In this document: positions 13,699 to 14,160 of the stretch, piece after piece
How positions within the stretch are numbered: the first letter of the stretch is position 1
Layout of the letters: the number at the start of each line of letters is the position of its first letter
Assembly: GCA_045593325.1 (NCBI GenBank)
Contig: JAZNWL010000037.1
Coordinates: forward strand, 1 to 14,160
Direction: 5' to 3'
DNA from: UMGS1484 sp045593325
Lineage (GTDB): Bacteria; Bacillota; Clostridia; Oscillospirales; Acutalibacteraceae
Length of the DNA stretch: 14,160 bases
Translations under genes and position numbers: made by a program
Notes under the pieces: generated by a model
Told to the model about the DNA's origin: nothing
Databases searched by the model: none
Seen by the model: the letters and a program-made list of their open reading frames with translations, nothing else

Positions 13699-13779
13699 AT
13701 GAAAGCAACTGGAATCGTGAGAAGAATAGAGGAATGTGTTATAATAGGACAAAAGTCGAAAAAACCGCATAAACACTAG
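13699..13779 (+). pseudogene. SpoVT/AbrB-like gene start, broken after about 10 codons
   Basis: The ATG at 13699 opens a 26-residue frame beginning MKATGIVRRIE. The first ten residues match the near-invariant beginning of SpoVT/AbrB-type regulators in Clostridia, which continue DDLGRVVIPKEIR. Here the sequence changes at once to ECVIIGQKSKKPHKH and stops at TAG 13777-13779, so the swapped-hairpin DNA-binding domain cannot form. This looks like the 5' stub of a deleted or rearranged gene. The identification rests on remembered family sequence and a short match. No good ribosome site is seen (GTGAGG, about 11 bases away). Confidence 0.45.
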
Positions 13780-13800
13780 GGTTCCCGCTGATTTTTGTCC

Positions 13801-13844
13801 GACCCAATTTGCACAAAATCCGCTTGAAATCGGTTTTGGGGTCA
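13801..13844. repeat. Imperfect long hairpin
   Basis: GACCC near 13801 pairs with GGGTC near 13844, and an inner CAAAATCCG pairs with CGGTTTTG around an 8-base loop. Just upstream, GGACAAAA (13747-13754) can pair with TTTTGTCC (13793-13800). These folds occupy most of 13747-13844. No family of structured RNA was recognised. Confidence 0.45.
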
Positions 13845-13908
13845 AAAAAATCGAAGCGTATCCTACATATTATGATGCCGGATATGTTTATAAGATTTCT
13901 ACAAAAAC

Positions 13909-13937
13909 TTGACTAAAATAATAGAGTGTGTTATAAT
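13909..13937 (+). promoter_or_regulatory. Promoter of the trkH-like gene
   Basis: TTGACT (13909-13914), a 17-base spacer and TATAAT (13932-13937) preceded by TGTGT. The start point should fall near 13944, about 87 bases before the ATG at 14031. Confidence 0.85.
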
Positions 13938-13955
13938 GATTAAAATAATAAATGT

Positions 13956-14001
13956 AAGTGGAACCAGCTGTCTGCAGAGGAAGTGGTTCCATTTTGTTTT
14001 T
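13956..14001 (+). terminator. Leader terminator-like hairpin ahead of trkH
   Basis: TGGAACCA (13959-13966) pairs perfectly with TGGTTCCA (13984-13991), extended by AAG with TTT (one G-T pair), around a 17-base loop that contains the palindrome TCTGCAGA (13971-13978). TTTTGTTTTT follows to 14001. It sits between a strong promoter and the gene start, so it would end most transcripts at about 58 nt unless overcome. Confidence 0.72.
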
Positions 14002-14030
14002 ATAGTAGAATTAGGGTGTATGATGAATTT

Positions 14031-14160
14031 ATGAAAAAACAGCGTACTAGGGTATCTACAACACATATTATACTGTTGAGCTTTTTAATGACAATATTGA
14101 TAGGCGCGGTATTACTTTCGCTTCCCATAAGTTCAGCTGACGGAAAACCGACTTCGTTTT
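14031..14160 (+). CDS. TrkH/KtrB-family potassium transporter, N-terminal part (3' end outside window)
   Basis: The 43 residues visible read MKKQRTRVSTTHIILLSFL, then a hydrophobic segment ending LLSLPISSADGKPTSF. The STTHIILLxF opening and LPxSSxDGxPxSF at the end of the first helix are characteristic of the TrkH/KtrB membrane subunit of clostridial potassium uptake systems, which pair with a cytoplasmic KtrA/TrkA subunit and import K+. The ATG at 14031 is chosen by homology; the nearest purine-rich run (AGGG, 14013-14016) is too far for a strong ribosome site. An in-frame GTG at 14016 is an alternative. A four-codon frame (ATG 14020) ends with a TGA overlapping this ATG. The gene is regulated at least by its own promoter and the leader hairpin. 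Confidence 0.8.
   Translation, partial: MKKQRTRVSTTHIILLSFLMTILIGAVLLSLPISSADGKPTSF

Noticed and set aside
13640..13700. T-box leader suggested by GGTTCTCGGGTACCC
   Set aside because: The T-box consensus (AGGGTGGNACCGCG) and the specifier stem are absent, and no amino-acid gene follows.

Overview
The window looks like a chromosomal stretch from a Gram-positive anaerobe of the class Clostridia (Bacillota), probably a gut-type species. The signs are strong AGGAGG-type ribosome sites, sigma-A promoters with 17-bp spacers, a dockerin-bearing secreted protein, an NPQTG sortase signal, a short CLC transporter, a YczE-type membrane protein and a YozG-like/DUF2975 pair. I cannot name the species. 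No rRNA, tRNA, CRISPR array, integrase or transposase was recognised.

Layout. (1) 1-1136: the 3' end of a secreted dockerin protein on +, closed by a symmetric terminator shared with the convergent minus-strand genes. (2) 1185-2697, minus: a small lipoprotein-like protein and a CLC-family anion transporter, read from a promoter at 2737-2765. (3) 2810-5973, plus: a tightly coupled operon of a MarR regulator, an iron-type alcohol dehydrogenase and an aldehyde dehydrogenase. Its promoter carries two near-identical 18-bp palindromes, the best regulatory signal in the window. (4) 5985-8549, plus: a MaoC-like hydratase, then a cell-wall-anchored 5'-nucleotidase family protein whose frame is cut by a single in-frame TAG. 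(5) 8555-10855, minus: an ADP-ribosylglycohydrolase family protein overlapping a ribokinase, with its own promoter. (6) 10964-12218, plus: a YczE-like membrane protein and a nitroreductase. (7) 12219-14160: a more AT-rich, patchy stretch. It holds the C-terminal relic of an XRE/TPR regulator, a DUF2975 membrane protein with its small HTH regulator (minus), about 590 bp of structured DNA with an apparent SpoVT/AbrB gene start that breaks off after about ten codons, and the beginning of a TrkH/KtrB potassium transporter behind a short leader containing a terminator-like hairpin.

How the genes may work together. The MarR operon reads as alcohol to aldehyde to acid oxidation under derepression control. 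The glycohydrolase-ribokinase pair suggests release of ribose or a ribosyl compound followed by phosphorylation. The 5'-nucleotidase would act on nucleotides at the cell surface if the TAG were read through; otherwise it is an unanchored, truncated product. The unusual points, in order of interest, are the premature TAG, the twin operators, the terminator-like trkH leader, the SpoVT-like fragment with its surrounding structured DNA, and the CLC variant motifs. Nothing here establishes a wholly new system.
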